35,288 nucleotides of DNA from a bacterium. GTDB lineage: Bacteria; Planctomycetota; UBA1135; GCA-002686595. The notes under the pieces were generated by a model that ran no database searches, was not told the DNA's origin, and saw nothing but the letters and a program-made list of their open reading frames with translations. Both the position numbers and the translations under genes were made by a program. The stretch is from positions 1 to 35,288 of the forward strand of contig JAAELL010000430.1 in the NCBI GenBank assembly GCA_024226735.1, read 5' to 3'. This document shows positions 7,786 through 16,891 of the stretch, piece after piece (position 1 is the first letter of the stretch; each line of letters opens with the position of its first letter).

Positions 7786-10700
7786 ATGAGCCCCATTCGA
7801 TCCTCGGCATCTGGAACCCGACGGTCCCTCGCCCTGGCGACCGGCCTGTCCCTCGTCCTCGGCCTCTCGGCGTGCTCGGGTAGCGGTAACGGCAACGAGG
7901 CCGGTGAGTTCGGCGGCGACATGTACGTCACCTCGTGCTCCCTGGGCTGCACCGATGGGGAGGGTGGTGAGCAGGTCTTCTGCTCGATCATCAACACGTT
8001 CCAGAACCAGGAGATCTCGGTCCTGTTCTCCGAGCCGATCGACCTGTTCACGGTCAACTCGAGCTCGTTCCGGGTCGTGAACGTGGCGAACGGCACCTCG
8101 CCGGTCGGCCAGTTCTTCCTCGACCCGACGAGCAGCAAGCGCCTGATCTTCCGTCCGGCGCTGACGTTCGACGAGAACGGCAACCCGGTCTTTGGCTTCG
8201 ACCCGAACACCTCGTACGAGATCACGATTCCGGGTGAGTCGCAGGGCGACGACCCGCCGTTCATCCGCAGCACCGAGGGGCGCAAGAACCAGAGCCGGCT
8301 GCAGTGCACGATCGTCACGACCGAGGGGGTCGTCGATCCCGTGCCCGGCCCGCCCGTCGTCGAGCTCTTCGCGGCGATCCACGTGCCCGGTGGCGAATTC
8401 ACGCACCCGTGCCCGCTCGTGCCCGGCACGTCCGATCTGAGCTACCAGACGGTCACGCGCGCACCGGACCCCGAGCTGGCAGACGTCTCGTCCCTGTCGG
8501 ACATCGTCTTCCGCTTCGACGACATCATGAACGTCGCGACGATGGTCAATCCGTCGTCCGGAACGGCTCCGTTCATCCGGGTCTTCTTCGATACCGACGG
8601 GCTCGTGCCGACGACCGACGACCGCGTGCAGATCTCGGGTACGTACGAGTTCGACGTCGACCTCGAGCGGCTCGAGACCTACCTCTGCTTCAGCCCCTCG
8701 CTGCCGATCCCCTCGGCGGGCGGCAACGCGGCGCTGCCGCGGCGCGTCGTCGTCGTGATTCCCGAGACGGTCTCGGACCTCGTCGGCCAACCGACCCTGC
8801 CCGAGAACGGTGGCGGCACGCTGGCGTTCATTCCGGTTGTGATCGCGGCCATGGACGTCACGCTGCCCGACGGTCCCGAGGACTTCACGTTCTCCTCGCC
8901 CGACCCGAACTCGAGTGAGGACGGAGCGCGCAGCGGCGCGTTCTGGGGCGGCGGCCTCCTGCAGCACGGCCAGGGCGGCGGCTCCGGACGCCTCGGCGAC
9001 CTGGTCGTCGGCGCTGGCGAGACGCTCGTTCTCAACACCGACAGCCAGGACTTCCCGATCGGGTTCGACGAGATCAACATCATCGGCAACCCGGACGCGA
9101 TGACCGGCGAGTTCCCGACGACGATCACCGTCACCGACGGTGTCTTCGAGTTCGCCTCGGTCTTCATCAAGAGCGGCGGCACGGTGCGCCTCGAGGGCAT
9201 CAACCCCGCGCGCGTTTATTGCCGTGGCCCGCTGACGATCGAGAACGGTGGCTTCATCGACGTTTCGGGCATCACGCCCGAGCAGCACGAGTCGACGCGG
9301 CCGATGCCCGAGCAGGAGGCGCTCGACGCCGTGCCGATGGGCATGACGCTCGACGACGTCTTCCCCCTCGCCCCGAACGCGGGTCGCGGTGGTTTCGGCT
9401 CGGACCGCTTCGACCACTCGATGAACCCGCAGATGCTGGCGCTGACCAACACCGACCCCGAGAGTAACGCGATCGAGAACGTCGGCGCGGACACTCGGGG
9501 ACGCAACGGGTCCGGTGTCGCGCGCCTCGTGGACGAGGCCGAGGGACGCGGCGGCATCCAGTATCCGGTCGACATGCCGTTCGCGCCGTTCACCGAGAAC
9601 GTCTCGTTCCCGCACGGCGCGAGCTCCGACATCGTGTTCGACCCGGTGTTCGCTGAGCTGCGCTGCCGCAGCGCGATGGTCGGCGGCGTCGGCTCGGGCG
9701 GTGGCTACGCGACGGACGGCGCTCCGGGCATCCCCGGCTCGTTCATCCCGACGACCGAGTTCCCGGGCCCGACCGCGCCGAACAACTCGAACAACCCGTC
9801 GCCGACGCCCGGCGGTGACTCGAGCCAGATTGGCCTGAACGCGCCGAACCCCACCAACGCCGGCTACATCCGCCGCGTGCTGCGCTGGCAGGCAGGCTTT
9901 CTCAACGGCGGCTCCGGCGGCGGTGGCGGCGGCACCCACCAGTACTGGACGCGCGCCAGTGGCTACGCTCCGCCGACGACGACGTTCCCCTGCATCAGCC
10001 CGCAGTCGATCTACCGCGCGTGGCACGACCACTCTGGCGCGAGCGGCGGTTCCGGCGGTGGCGGCATCCACATCACCTCCGGCAAGCGCATGCAGATCGA
10101 CGGCGTCATCGATGCGACCGGCGGCAACGGTGGCAGCGCGCGGAACTCGCAGGTCGCCGACGACTACGGTCGCTTCGCCATGCCCGGCGGCGGCGGCTCC
10201 GGCGGCTCGGTCCGTTTGCAGGGCCTCGTCGTGGCACTCGGCAGTGGTGCCGGCCGCATCAACGTCTCCGGTGGTGACGGCGGCACGACGTTCATCGTCG
10301 ACGACACGACTACGGGCGGCGCCGGCGGCACCGGCCTGATCCGCGTCGAAGACGCCAACGTCGGTCCCGAGCAGATCAGTGCGGCGGCGCTCGCGCCCAG
10401 CATCCTGCCGTTCGAGCCGGCGGACAACTCGCTCGGATGGCTCAGCGTCGCGCCGAACGGATGGGCCAACGCACGCGAGCGGCCCGGTTCGATGACGGCT
10501 TCCTCGTCGTGCTGGATCCTGCCCGACGGCAACTTCTTCGCGATCACGCTGCAGGAGGACGCGGGGACGCTGCCCGAGGAGCAGGCCTGGAACATGGACG
10601 TCCTGTGGCAGCCGGGCCCGACGGAGATCGTCGTGCCGTACCGTGGCTTCCCGAACCCGCTCTCGGTGAACGAGTCGTTCGAGGACATGTTCGGAAACAA

Positions 10701-11025
10701 CATCGGTCACGATCTGATGATGGGTGAGTCCGGTGCGCCGATCGTCGTGCGCTTCCAGGGCGCGCGTCTCGACGGCACGATCGCCAACCTCTGCGACGTC
10801 GACATCAGTGACCCCGTCCAGCCGATCGTCACCGGATCGGTCACCCCGTGGGTCGACCACCCGTCCAAGCTGAACCTGCACCCGATCAAGCCGAACGTGG
10901 TTCGCTACGTCATCGTCTTCGACGGCACGACGCAGGGAACGACCGAGCCGAACCCGCCTGGTCTCACCTTGCTGACCGCGGTCAACGGGATCACGAACCT
11001 GCGCATCGAGGCGACGCTGGAGTAG
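7786..11025 (+). CDS. Giant glycine-rich lipoprotein with Ig-like domain (paralogue 1)
   Basis: Predicted surface or periplasmic lipoprotein of 1,079 residues. The signal peptide has RR at 12-13, a hydrophobic core and lipobox LSAC with Cys30. Residues about 45-160 contain cysteines in TSCSLGC, FCSIIN and LQCTIV and resemble the bacterial Ig-like SbsA type (Big_5) domain: SEPIDLFTVNSSSFRVVN, LIFRPALTFDENGNPVFGF. A second such unit seems to cover 225-360. From about 410 on it is rich in Gly with short beta-strand turns (DGVFEFASVFIKSGGTVRLE, GVIDATGGNGGSA, MPGGGGSGGSVRLQGLVVAL), suggesting a right-handed beta-helix. No catalytic residues are recognised. A highly similar gene follows in the same orientation. 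Function is unknown; adhesion or envelope structure is a guess. Confidence 0.85.
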   Translation: MSPIRSSASGTRRSLALATGLSLVLGLSACSGSGNGNEAGEFGGDMYVTSCSLGCTDGEGGEQVFCSIINTFQNQEISVLFSEPIDLFTVNSSSFRVVNVANGTSPVGQFFLDPTSSKRLIFRPALTFDENGNPVFGFDPNTSYEITIPGESQGDDPPFIRSTEGRKNQSRLQCTIVTTEGVVDPVPGPPVVELFAAIHVPGGEFTHPCPLVPGTSDLSYQTVTRAPDPELADVSSLSDIVFRFDDIMNVATMVNPSSGTAPFIRVFFDTDGLVPTTDDRVQISGTYEFDVDLERLETYLCFSPSLPIPSAGGNAALPRRVVVVIPETVSDLVGQPTLPENGGGTLAFIPVVIAAMDVTLPDGPEDFTFSSPDPNSSEDGARSGAFWGGGLLQHGQGGGSGRLGDLVVGAGETLVLNTDSQDFPIGFDEINIIGNPDAMTGEFPTTITVTDGVFEFASVFIKSGGTVRLEGINPARVYCRGPLTIENGGFIDVSGITPEQHESTRPMPEQEALDAVPMGMTLDDVFPLAPNAGRGGFGSDRFDHSMNPQMLALTNTDPESNAIENVGADTRGRNGSGVARLVDEAEGRGGIQYPVDMPFAPFTENVSFPHGASSDIVFDPVFAELRCRSAMVGGVGSGGGYATDGAPGIPGSFIPTTEFPGPTAPNNSNNPSPTPGGDSSQIGLNAPNPTNAGYIRRVLRWQAGFLNGGSGGGGGGTHQYWTRASGYAPPTTTFPCISPQSIYRAWHDHSGASGGSGGGGIHITSGKRMQIDGVIDATGGNGGSARNSQVADDYGRFAMPGGGGSGGSVRLQGLVVALGSGAGRINVSGGDGGTTFIVDDTTTGGAGGTGLIRVEDANVGPEQISAAALAPSILPFEPADNSLGWLSVAPNGWANARERPGSMTASSSCWILPDGNFFAITLQEDAGTLPEEQAWNMDVLWQPGPTEIVVPYRGFPNPLSVNESFEDMFGNNIGHDLMMGESGAPIVVRFQGARLDGTIANLCDVDISDPVQPIVTGSVTPWVDHPSKLNLHPIKPNVVRYVIVFDGTTQGTTEPNPPGLTLLTAVNGITNLRIEATLE

Positions 11026-11073
11026 CGCCGCTCTCGGTCGGCCCGGCACTCTTGCGGCGGGCGACATTCCAAG

Positions 11074-11108
11074 GCCGCCGCGCCCGGACCTCGTCCGGGT
11101 GCGGCGGT
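11074..11108 (+). terminator. Hairpin between the two giant lipoprotein genes
   Basis: The 15-base arm 11074-11088 pairs with 11094-11108 (two G-T wobbles) around loop CCTCG. It sits 48 bases past the stop and probably separates the two paralogues into their own transcripts. No T-tract follows. Confidence 0.7.
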
Positions 11109-11241
11109 CTGGTCTTGGGGGAGCCTGCCCACGCGCGATCGGTGCGACATCGATCGGAATCGTGTAAGATAAGCACAACGCGACACGTAGTCCTGCCTCC
11201 AGTCGACTGAACCCTGGTGCTTCCCTACGGAGATTCGCCTC

Positions 11242-14200
11242 ATGTCCCATCCCTGCCTCCGGGCCACTGCCCTCGTCTCGCTCCTCGTTAGCGGATTGAC
11301 CGGGTGCTCCGACGGTTTGCCGTCCGCGGGATCCGCTCTTTCCTCCACTTCCCTCACCGCGTCGTCGTCCCCTGGAGCCGTTTCACAGGCGGTCGGGACC
11401 GACATGTTCGTCGAGTCGTGCAACCTCGGGTGCACGAGCGGCGCGGGGGGAGCCCAGGTGGCGTGCGCGATCGTCAACGCATTCCAGAACACCGACGTCG
11501 CGGTTCGCTTCTCGCAGCCGGTCGACCTCGCCAGCGTCAGCTCGAACACCTTCCGGGTCATCGATGTCTCGAACGGGACCAGCCCGACGGGAACGTACTT
11601 CCTCGATCCGAACGATCGCCGGCGCGTGATCTTCCGGCCGTCCCTGAGCTTCGATGATGCGGGGAACCCCATCTTCGGGCTCGAGCCCAACCGCGCGTAC
11701 GTGATCCTCATCCCCGGCCAGAACCAGCAGGATCCGGGACCGTTCATCACGAGCACGCAGGGCAACCCCAACCTGTCGCGCCTCGACTGCACGATCGTCA
11801 CGAGCGAAGGCATCCAGGACCTCGTGCCCGGCGATCCGGGCGTCGAGCGCTTCGTCGACGTCGTCACCGCGTACGACCCGTCGGGCAATCCCACGACGAT
11901 CCTCGAGGACCAGCTCGTCACGATCACGCCGGAGCTCACCGACGTCTGGCGCGGCACGGCGATCGACTTCGTCTTCGGTGACGTGATGAACGTCGCGAGC
12001 GTCGTCAACCCCGCGACTGGGCAGTCACCCTTCCTGCGCGTCGAGATCGACGTCGACGGCGATCCGGCGACGCTGAACGACCGCCTCGCGGTCGCCGGGA
12101 CGTGGAGCGTGTCGGTCGACATCGAGGCGCTCGAGACGCTCGCGGTCTTCACGCCCCTCGTGCCTCTGCCGCCGGCCGGAACGAACCCCGCGCAGGTGCG
12201 GCGGCTCGTCATGACCGTGCCCGAGTCGGTGATCGACCTCGCCGGCAACCCCGTGCTCGCGGCGAACGGCGGCGGGCCGCGCACCGCCGTGACGGAGACG
12301 GTCGTCTCGGGAACCGTCGACATCATCGAGACGTTCCTCAACCGGGCGAACGAGGACTTGGCGCGCAGCGGAGCGCGCTGGGGCACCGGACGCGTGCAGC
12401 CGGCGATCGGCGGCGGCTCGGGCCGCCTCGGAGACCTGCACGTGCGCGCCGGCGAGACGGTCGTATTGAACACCGACAGCCAGGACTTCCCGCTGCCGGG
12501 TCGCACGTCGGACCTGCTCGGCAACCCTGACGCGGGCGGACAGTTCCCGACCGCGATCACGATCAGCGACGGCGCGTTCGAGTTCGCCTCGCTCATCGTC
12601 GAAGCGGGCGCGGTACTGCGCGTCGAGGGCGACAACCCCGCGCGCCTCTACAGCCGCGGGTCGATCTTGATCGCCGACGGTGGGCTCGTCGACCTCTCGG
12701 GCACGACGCCCGAGGCGCACGAGTCTACGGTCGCGATGCCGGAGATGACCGTGCCGCGCCTGCCGAGTCCCGCGGGCGGCGGCGATGGGGGGTACGGGGC
12801 GGACCGCTTCGACCACTCGCCCAACCCGCAGATGCTGGCGCTGACGAACACCGACCCCGAGAGCGACGCGATCGCCAACCCCGGCGCCGACACGATGGGG
12901 CGCCCGGGACAGGGCGTGGGCCGCACCGCGAGCCGCGGCGAGGGGGAAGGCGGCGTTCAGTATCCGACCGACATGCCGTTCGCGCCCTTCACCTCGAACG
13001 CAGCGTTCCCGCACGGTGCGAGCTCCGACATCGTGTTCGACCCGATCTTCGCCGAGTTCCGCTGCCGCAGCCTCATGGTCGGCGGCGTCGGCTCCGGGGG
13101 TGCGTACGCGACGGACGGTGGCATGGGCGTTCCGATGTCGGACATGCCGATGACCGAGTTCCCGGGGCCGACCGCTCCGAACGATCTCAACTTCCCGGCC
13201 GCGACGCCCGGCGGTGACGCGGGCCAGCTCAACCTGGCTCCGCCCAGCTCGACCAACGAGGGCTACGTGCGGCGCGTCTTGAACTGGCAAGAGGGTTACC
13301 TGCGCGGCGGAGCCGGTGGGGGTGGTGGCGGCAACCACCAGTACTTCACGCGCGCCAGCGGGTACACGCCGCCGTCGACGCTGTTCCCCTGCATCGGCCC
13401 GCAGTCGATCTACCGTTCGTGGCACGACCACTCCGGCGCGATGGGCGGTTCGGGGGGCGGTGCGCTGCACATGGTTTCGGGCAAGCGGATGCAGGTCGAC
13501 GGCGTGATCGACGCCTCGGGCGGCAACGGCGGAAGCGCGACCAACTCGATGGTCGCCGACGACTTCGATCGCTTCGCGATGCCCGGCGGCGGTGGCTCCG
13601 GTGGAGCGATCAAGCTGCAGGCGCTGGTCGTCGCGCTCGCCGACAACCCCGGGCGGCTCGATGTCTCCGGTGGCATGGGCGGCACGACGGTGTTCAGCGG
13701 TTCGCTCGGCGGCGAGGGCGGCACCGGCCTCGTGCGCATCGAGGACTTCTCGAAGGGACCCGAGTCGGTGATGGCCACGGCCCTCGCGCCGTCGATCCTG
13801 CCGTACGAGATGGCGAACAACTCGGTCGGTTGGGTCAGCGCGCAGCCGATGGGCTTCCCGAAGTCGCGCGACCGGCCCGACTCCTTCATGGGCTCGAGCT
13901 CGTGCTGGATCCGTCCCGAAGGCAGCTTCTTCCAGATCGAGTTCGCGGGCGACACGGGAACGTTGCCGGCCGATCAGGGCTGGAACATGACCGTTCTCTG
14001 GCAGCCCGATCCCTCGGTCCCGCCGCAGCTGATTCCGTTCCGCGGCACGAACAGCCTGTTCCCGGTCCCGTTCGAGGACCAGTTCGGCAAGCTGCTCGGT
14101 CACGACCTCGCGCCCGGTGAATCGGCCGCCCCGATCGTCGTCCGTTTCCAAGGCGCGCGCTCGATCGGTTCGCTGAACGATGGCTGCGGCATCGATCTCG

Positions 14201-14409
14201 ATGACCCGCAGATCATCCCGGGCTCGGTGACCCCCTGGGTCGATCATCCCGAGCAGCTCAACGGTCTCAGCCCGGCGGTCGACATGATCCGCTTCGTCGT
14301 CGTGTTCGACGGGACGTTCGACCCCGCGGCGAGCGACACGCCGGGGGCGACCCTGTACTCCTCGATCGCGGGCGTGACGAACCTGCGGGTCAGCGCGGAC
14401 CTGCAGTAG
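11242..14409 (+). CDS. Giant glycine-rich lipoprotein with Ig-like domain (paralogue 2)
   Basis: Paralogue of the preceding gene, 1,055 residues, with signal peptide and lipobox LTGC (Cys22). It repeats the same architecture: cysteines in ESCNLGC, ACAIVN and LDCTIV, an SbsA-like Ig domain (SQPVDLASVSSNTFRVIDVS), a second Ig-like unit, then the Gly-rich beta-helix-like region. Several blocks are nearly identical in the two proteins: NPQMLALTNTDPES, MPFAPFT, FPHGASSDIVFDP, RCRS.MVGGVGSGG, and near the end SVTPWVDHP. The N-terminal 40 residues, including a Ser/Ala-rich spacer after the lipobox, are unlike. A terminator-like hairpin precedes it, so it probably has its own promoter; TAAGAT at 11165-11170 is a weak -10 candidate. 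Function is unknown. Confidence 0.85.
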   Translation: MSHPCLRATALVSLLVSGLTGCSDGLPSAGSALSSTSLTASSSPGAVSQAVGTDMFVESCNLGCTSGAGGAQVACAIVNAFQNTDVAVRFSQPVDLASVSSNTFRVIDVSNGTSPTGTYFLDPNDRRRVIFRPSLSFDDAGNPIFGLEPNRAYVILIPGQNQQDPGPFITSTQGNPNLSRLDCTIVTSEGIQDLVPGDPGVERFVDVVTAYDPSGNPTTILEDQLVTITPELTDVWRGTAIDFVFGDVMNVASVVNPATGQSPFLRVEIDVDGDPATLNDRLAVAGTWSVSVDIEALETLAVFTPLVPLPPAGTNPAQVRRLVMTVPESVIDLAGNPVLAANGGGPRTAVTETVVSGTVDIIETFLNRANEDLARSGARWGTGRVQPAIGGGSGRLGDLHVRAGETVVLNTDSQDFPLPGRTSDLLGNPDAGGQFPTAITISDGAFEFASLIVEAGAVLRVEGDNPARLYSRGSILIADGGLVDLSGTTPEAHESTVAMPEMTVPRLPSPAGGGDGGYGADRFDHSPNPQMLALTNTDPESDAIANPGADTMGRPGQGVGRTASRGEGEGGVQYPTDMPFAPFTSNAAFPHGASSDIVFDPIFAEFRCRSLMVGGVGSGGAYATDGGMGVPMSDMPMTEFPGPTAPNDLNFPAATPGGDAGQLNLAPPSSTNEGYVRRVLNWQEGYLRGGAGGGGGGNHQYFTRASGYTPPSTLFPCIGPQSIYRSWHDHSGAMGGSGGGALHMVSGKRMQVDGVIDASGGNGGSATNSMVADDFDRFAMPGGGGSGGAIKLQALVVALADNPGRLDVSGGMGGTTVFSGSLGGEGGTGLVRIEDFSKGPESVMATALAPSILPYEMANNSVGWVSAQPMGFPKSRDRPDSFMGSSSCWIRPEGSFFQIEFAGDTGTLPADQGWNMTVLWQPDPSVPPQLIPFRGTNSLFPVPFEDQFGKLLGHDLAPGESAAPIVVRFQGARSIGSLNDGCGIDLDDPQIIPGSVTPWVDHPEQLNGLSPAVDMIRFVVVFDGTFDPAASDTPGATLYSSIAGVTNLRVSADLQ

Positions 14410-14426
14410 ACTCGCCTCGACCCACG

Positions 14427-14458
14427 AGCGGGCGCCGCGTTGCGATGCGGTGCCCGCT
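14427..14458 (+). terminator. Terminator after paralogue 2
   Basis: AGCGGGCGCCGC (14427-14438) pairs with GCGGTGCCCGCT (14447-14458) with one G-T wobble and an eight-base loop, followed by the T-containing run TCCCTTGT. It lies 17 bases past the lipoprotein stop. This also argues against a start for the next gene as far upstream as 14440, which would fall in the loop. Confidence 0.75.
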
Positions 14459-14544
14459 TCCCTTGTAGAACGGGGGACGGCGGACCAAAAGACTCCACCG
14501 TGCCCCGTACAGTGACTGCGGAGCGACCGCCGACCGACCTGCCG

Positions 14545-15825
14545 ATGACCCGAACCTCACCCGCCTGTGTTCTGTACAGGGCAAGCGCCGTCCTCGTCGA
14601 CGAGCGCGAGCTGCTGGCGGATGCGGGAATCGTGGTCCGCGGAGGCCGGATCGAGGAGGTCTGCCCCGATGCCCAGGCGGTCCGCGCGCGCGCCCGAGAC
14701 ACGGGCGTCGAGCTCACTGACTTGGGGCGTTGCACGCTCGCCCCCGGCCTGGTCAACGCGCACTCGCACCTCGAGCTTCACGCGCTGCAGGGACGCGTCC
14801 CGGCCAGCGGCGGTTTCGGCGCATGGGTCGGGCGCGTGATCGAAGCGCGCCGTTCGCTGGGGGGCGACGAGCGCGAGCGCGGAGTGCGCGCGGGGGCCGG
14901 GCGCATGCTCGCGACGGGGACAACCGCCGTCGGCGACATCGATGCGGGCAGCCCCAGCGCGGGCGCCTCCGTTCTGCGGGCGTCGGGCCTGCGCGTCGTG
15001 CGGTACCGCGAAGCCCTCGACGCCCACGATCCCGGGCGGACGCAAGGCGCCCTCGATGCCGTGCGGCGCGACGCGTTCGAGGCGAGCGAGCTCTTTTGCG
15101 ACGGCCTCTCTGCGCACGCGCCGTTCACCGTCAGCCCGGCTCTGTTCCGCTCCCTCGCCCAGCTCGCGGACGAGCATGCGCTCGCGGTGACGGTGCACTG
15201 GGCCGAGACGCGCGCCGAGGTCGACTGGCTGCGCGACGGCACCGGGCCGCTGGCCGACCGGCTCGGTCCTTCGCCGGGCGTCAGCGGACTCGACGCGATC
15301 GAGCGCGCAGGACTGCTCGGACTGCGCACGTCGCTCGTCCATGGCAACTACCCCGAGCCGGACGATCCGGCGCGCATCGCGCGCTCTGGCGCGAGCGTCG
15401 TGCACTGTCCCGGCAGCCACGCCTTCTTCGCGCGCGAGCGCTTTCCGCTCGAGCGGTACGTCGCGGCCGGCGTGCGACTCGCGCTCGGCACCGATTCGGC
15501 GGCGAGCAACGCCGATGTCGACATGCGACGCGAGATGGTGCTCCTGCGCGCGGCCCATCCGGAGCTCTCCGCGGCCGCTGTCTGGCGAGCGGCGACCCGG
15601 GGTGCGGCGCTTGCGCTGGGGATGGACGACTGCGGGCGGCTCGCGCCCGGACAGTGCGCCGACTTCGTTCAGTTCGATCTCGATTCGAGCGATCTCGAAA
15701 AGGTGCTCCACGCGCTCACGACCGACCGAATTCCGGTCTTGCGTGTCTGGGTCGACGGGAGAATTCGCATTCAAGAAGGGGGGGCACCGATCGGCGCCGG
15801 CGGAACCTGGGGTGCGGCGCCCTGA
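14545..15825 (+). CDS. Amidohydrolase of the cytosine/purine deaminase type
   Basis: Metal-dependent hydrolase of the amidohydrolase superfamily, ATZ/TRZ (SsnA-like) branch, which mostly deaminates purines, S-adenosylhomocysteine, guanine or aminodeoxyfutalosine. The ligands are visible: NAHSHLE (H73, H75), HWAET (H218, E221), VHGNY (H266) and LGTDSAASN (D317). The substrate-side motif SAHAPFTVSP (H191) is also present. At 426 residues the length is usual. The ATG at 14545 is chosen because the family begins just before the beta-sandwich segment VLYRASAVLVDE; earlier GTG codons at 14500 and 14512 are possible. A menaquinone-pathway aminodeoxyfutalosine deaminase is one candidate, but no mqn gene is nearby, so the substrate is left open. 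It precedes nrnA by 28 bases. Confidence 0.85.
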   Translation: MTRTSPACVLYRASAVLVDERELLADAGIVVRGGRIEEVCPDAQAVRARARDTGVELTDLGRCTLAPGLVNAHSHLELHALQGRVPASGGFGAWVGRVIEARRSLGGDERERGVRAGAGRMLATGTTAVGDIDAGSPSAGASVLRASGLRVVRYREALDAHDPGRTQGALDAVRRDAFEASELFCDGLSAHAPFTVSPALFRSLAQLADEHALAVTVHWAETRAEVDWLRDGTGPLADRLGPSPGVSGLDAIERAGLLGLRTSLVHGNYPEPDDPARIARSGASVVHCPGSHAFFARERFPLERYVAAGVRLALGTDSAASNADVDMRREMVLLRAAHPELSAAAVWRAATRGAALALGMDDCGRLAPGQCADFVQFDLDSSDLEKVLHALTTDRIPVLRVWVDGRIRIQEGGAPIGAGGTWGAAP

Positions 15826-15853
15826 AGAGACCGCTACAGTGGCGGAACGCGAG

Positions 15854-16891
15854 ATGGACAAGAACGGACAAGGAACCGGGCTCACCGATGCCCAGCGCGA
15901 GGCCCTCGACGCGCTGCGCGGGGCACGGCGCGTCGTGCTCACGGGGCACGAGCGCCCGGACGGGGACTGCATCGGGGCTCAGGCCGCTTTGAGCCGTGTG
16001 CTGACCGCCCTCGGCAAGCACGTGCGGATCCTCAACCCCGACCCGCCGGAGGGACAGTTCGACTACCTGTCACGCGAGTGCGACTACGGCGTCGACGACG
16101 GCGGCGCGCTGCCCGAGCACGACCTCGTCGTGCTGTTGGACTGCAGCGAGCTCTCGCGCACAGGGGCGCTCGCGAATCGATTCGCGGAAGCCGACTCGCT
16201 CAAGCTGGTCGTCGACCACCACGTCCTGCCCCCGGAGGCCTGGTGGGACGCGGCATTTCACGACGTCTCCGCCGCGGCGACCGGCCTGCTCGTGTACCGC
16301 ATCGCCGGCGCGCTCGGCGTGGCGCTCGACGAGGTCGCGGCGCGCGGCGTCTTCACTTCGCTCGTGACGGACACCGGCTGGTTCAAGTACAGCAACACGG
16401 ATGCGGAGTCGTTCCGCGTCGCCGGCGAGCTCGTCGAATCCGGCGTCCATCCCGCGGACCTGTTCGCCACGATCTACCAGCGCCGTTCCGAGGACCACCC
16501 GCGGCTCGTGGGGCGCGTCCTCGACCGGCTGCACTACCATGCGGACGGCCGGCTGGCACTCGTCGACCTTCCCCTCGCAGCCGACGGCCGGGCCATGGAC
16601 TTGGAGACCGACGACGTGCTCGATCTGTTGCGGTCCGTGGAAACCGTGGAGGTGGTGCTACTCGTGCGCGAGATCGAGAAGGGTATTTGCAAACTCTCGG
16701 CAAGGAGCAAGACGGACTATAATGTGAATGAGCTGGCGCGAGGCTTTGGCGGTGGCGGCCACGTGAAGGCCTCCGGCGCGACGATCCGCGGCCAGCGAGA
16801 GGATGTTTGTGCTCGCGTCGTCGCTGCTGGCGTTGCGGGATTCGACAACAGCAGAAGCGGCAAGCCTAGTACATCGGAACGCCAAGGATGA
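15854..16891 (+). CDS. nrnA: DHH/DHHA1 phosphoesterase, NrnA-like nanoRNase / pAp phosphatase
   Basis: Cytoplasmic phosphoesterase that degrades very short RNAs to mononucleotides and, in several homologues, dephosphorylates 3'-phosphoadenosine 5'-phosphate. The DHH domain shows GHERPDGD (H32, D36, D38), LLDCSE (D96), VVDHHVLP (D121, H122, H123) and FTSLVTDTGWF (D173). The C-terminal DHHA1 domain carries the substrate loop GFGGGGHVKASGATI. At 345 residues it is full length. The ATG at 15854 fits the family start; there is no strong ribosome binding site. Its TGA overlaps the ATG of the following metallophosphoesterase (ATGA), so the two are co-translated. Bifunctional activity is inferred from the family. 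Confidence 0.93.
   Translation: MDKNGQGTGLTDAQREALDALRGARRVVLTGHERPDGDCIGAQAALSRVLTALGKHVRILNPDPPEGQFDYLSRECDYGVDDGGALPEHDLVVLLDCSELSRTGALANRFAEADSLKLVVDHHVLPPEAWWDAAFHDVSAAATGLLVYRIAGALGVALDEVAARGVFTSLVTDTGWFKYSNTDAESFRVAGELVESGVHPADLFATIYQRRSEDHPRLVGRVLDRLHYHADGRLALVDLPLAADGRAMDLETDDVLDLLRSVETVEVVLLVREIEKGICKLSARSKTDYNVNELARGFGGGGHVKASGATIRGQREDVCARVVAAGVAGFDNSRSGKPSTSERQG

Noticed and set aside
7558..11250. A 1,230-residue open frame on the minus strand opposite the first giant lipoprotein
   Set aside because: Its translation is Arg/Asp/Val-rich low-complexity sequence typical of antisense frames in GC-rich DNA. The plus-strand frame has a signal peptide, domains and a paralogue.
12025..14247. 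A 740-residue minus-strand frame opposite the second giant lipoprotein
   Set aside because: Same antisense composition. It has no recognisable motif and directly opposes a well-supported gene.
14440..14544. A longer N-terminus for the amidohydrolase
   Set aside because: The extra 35 residues match nothing in the family, and the first codon would sit in the loop of the terminator hairpin of the preceding gene.
16718..16723. Perfect TATAAT within nrnA as an internal promoter for the metallophosphoesterase gene
   Set aside because: No -35 element stands at a usable distance, and the bases encode a conserved DHHA1-region sequence (DYNVNEL).
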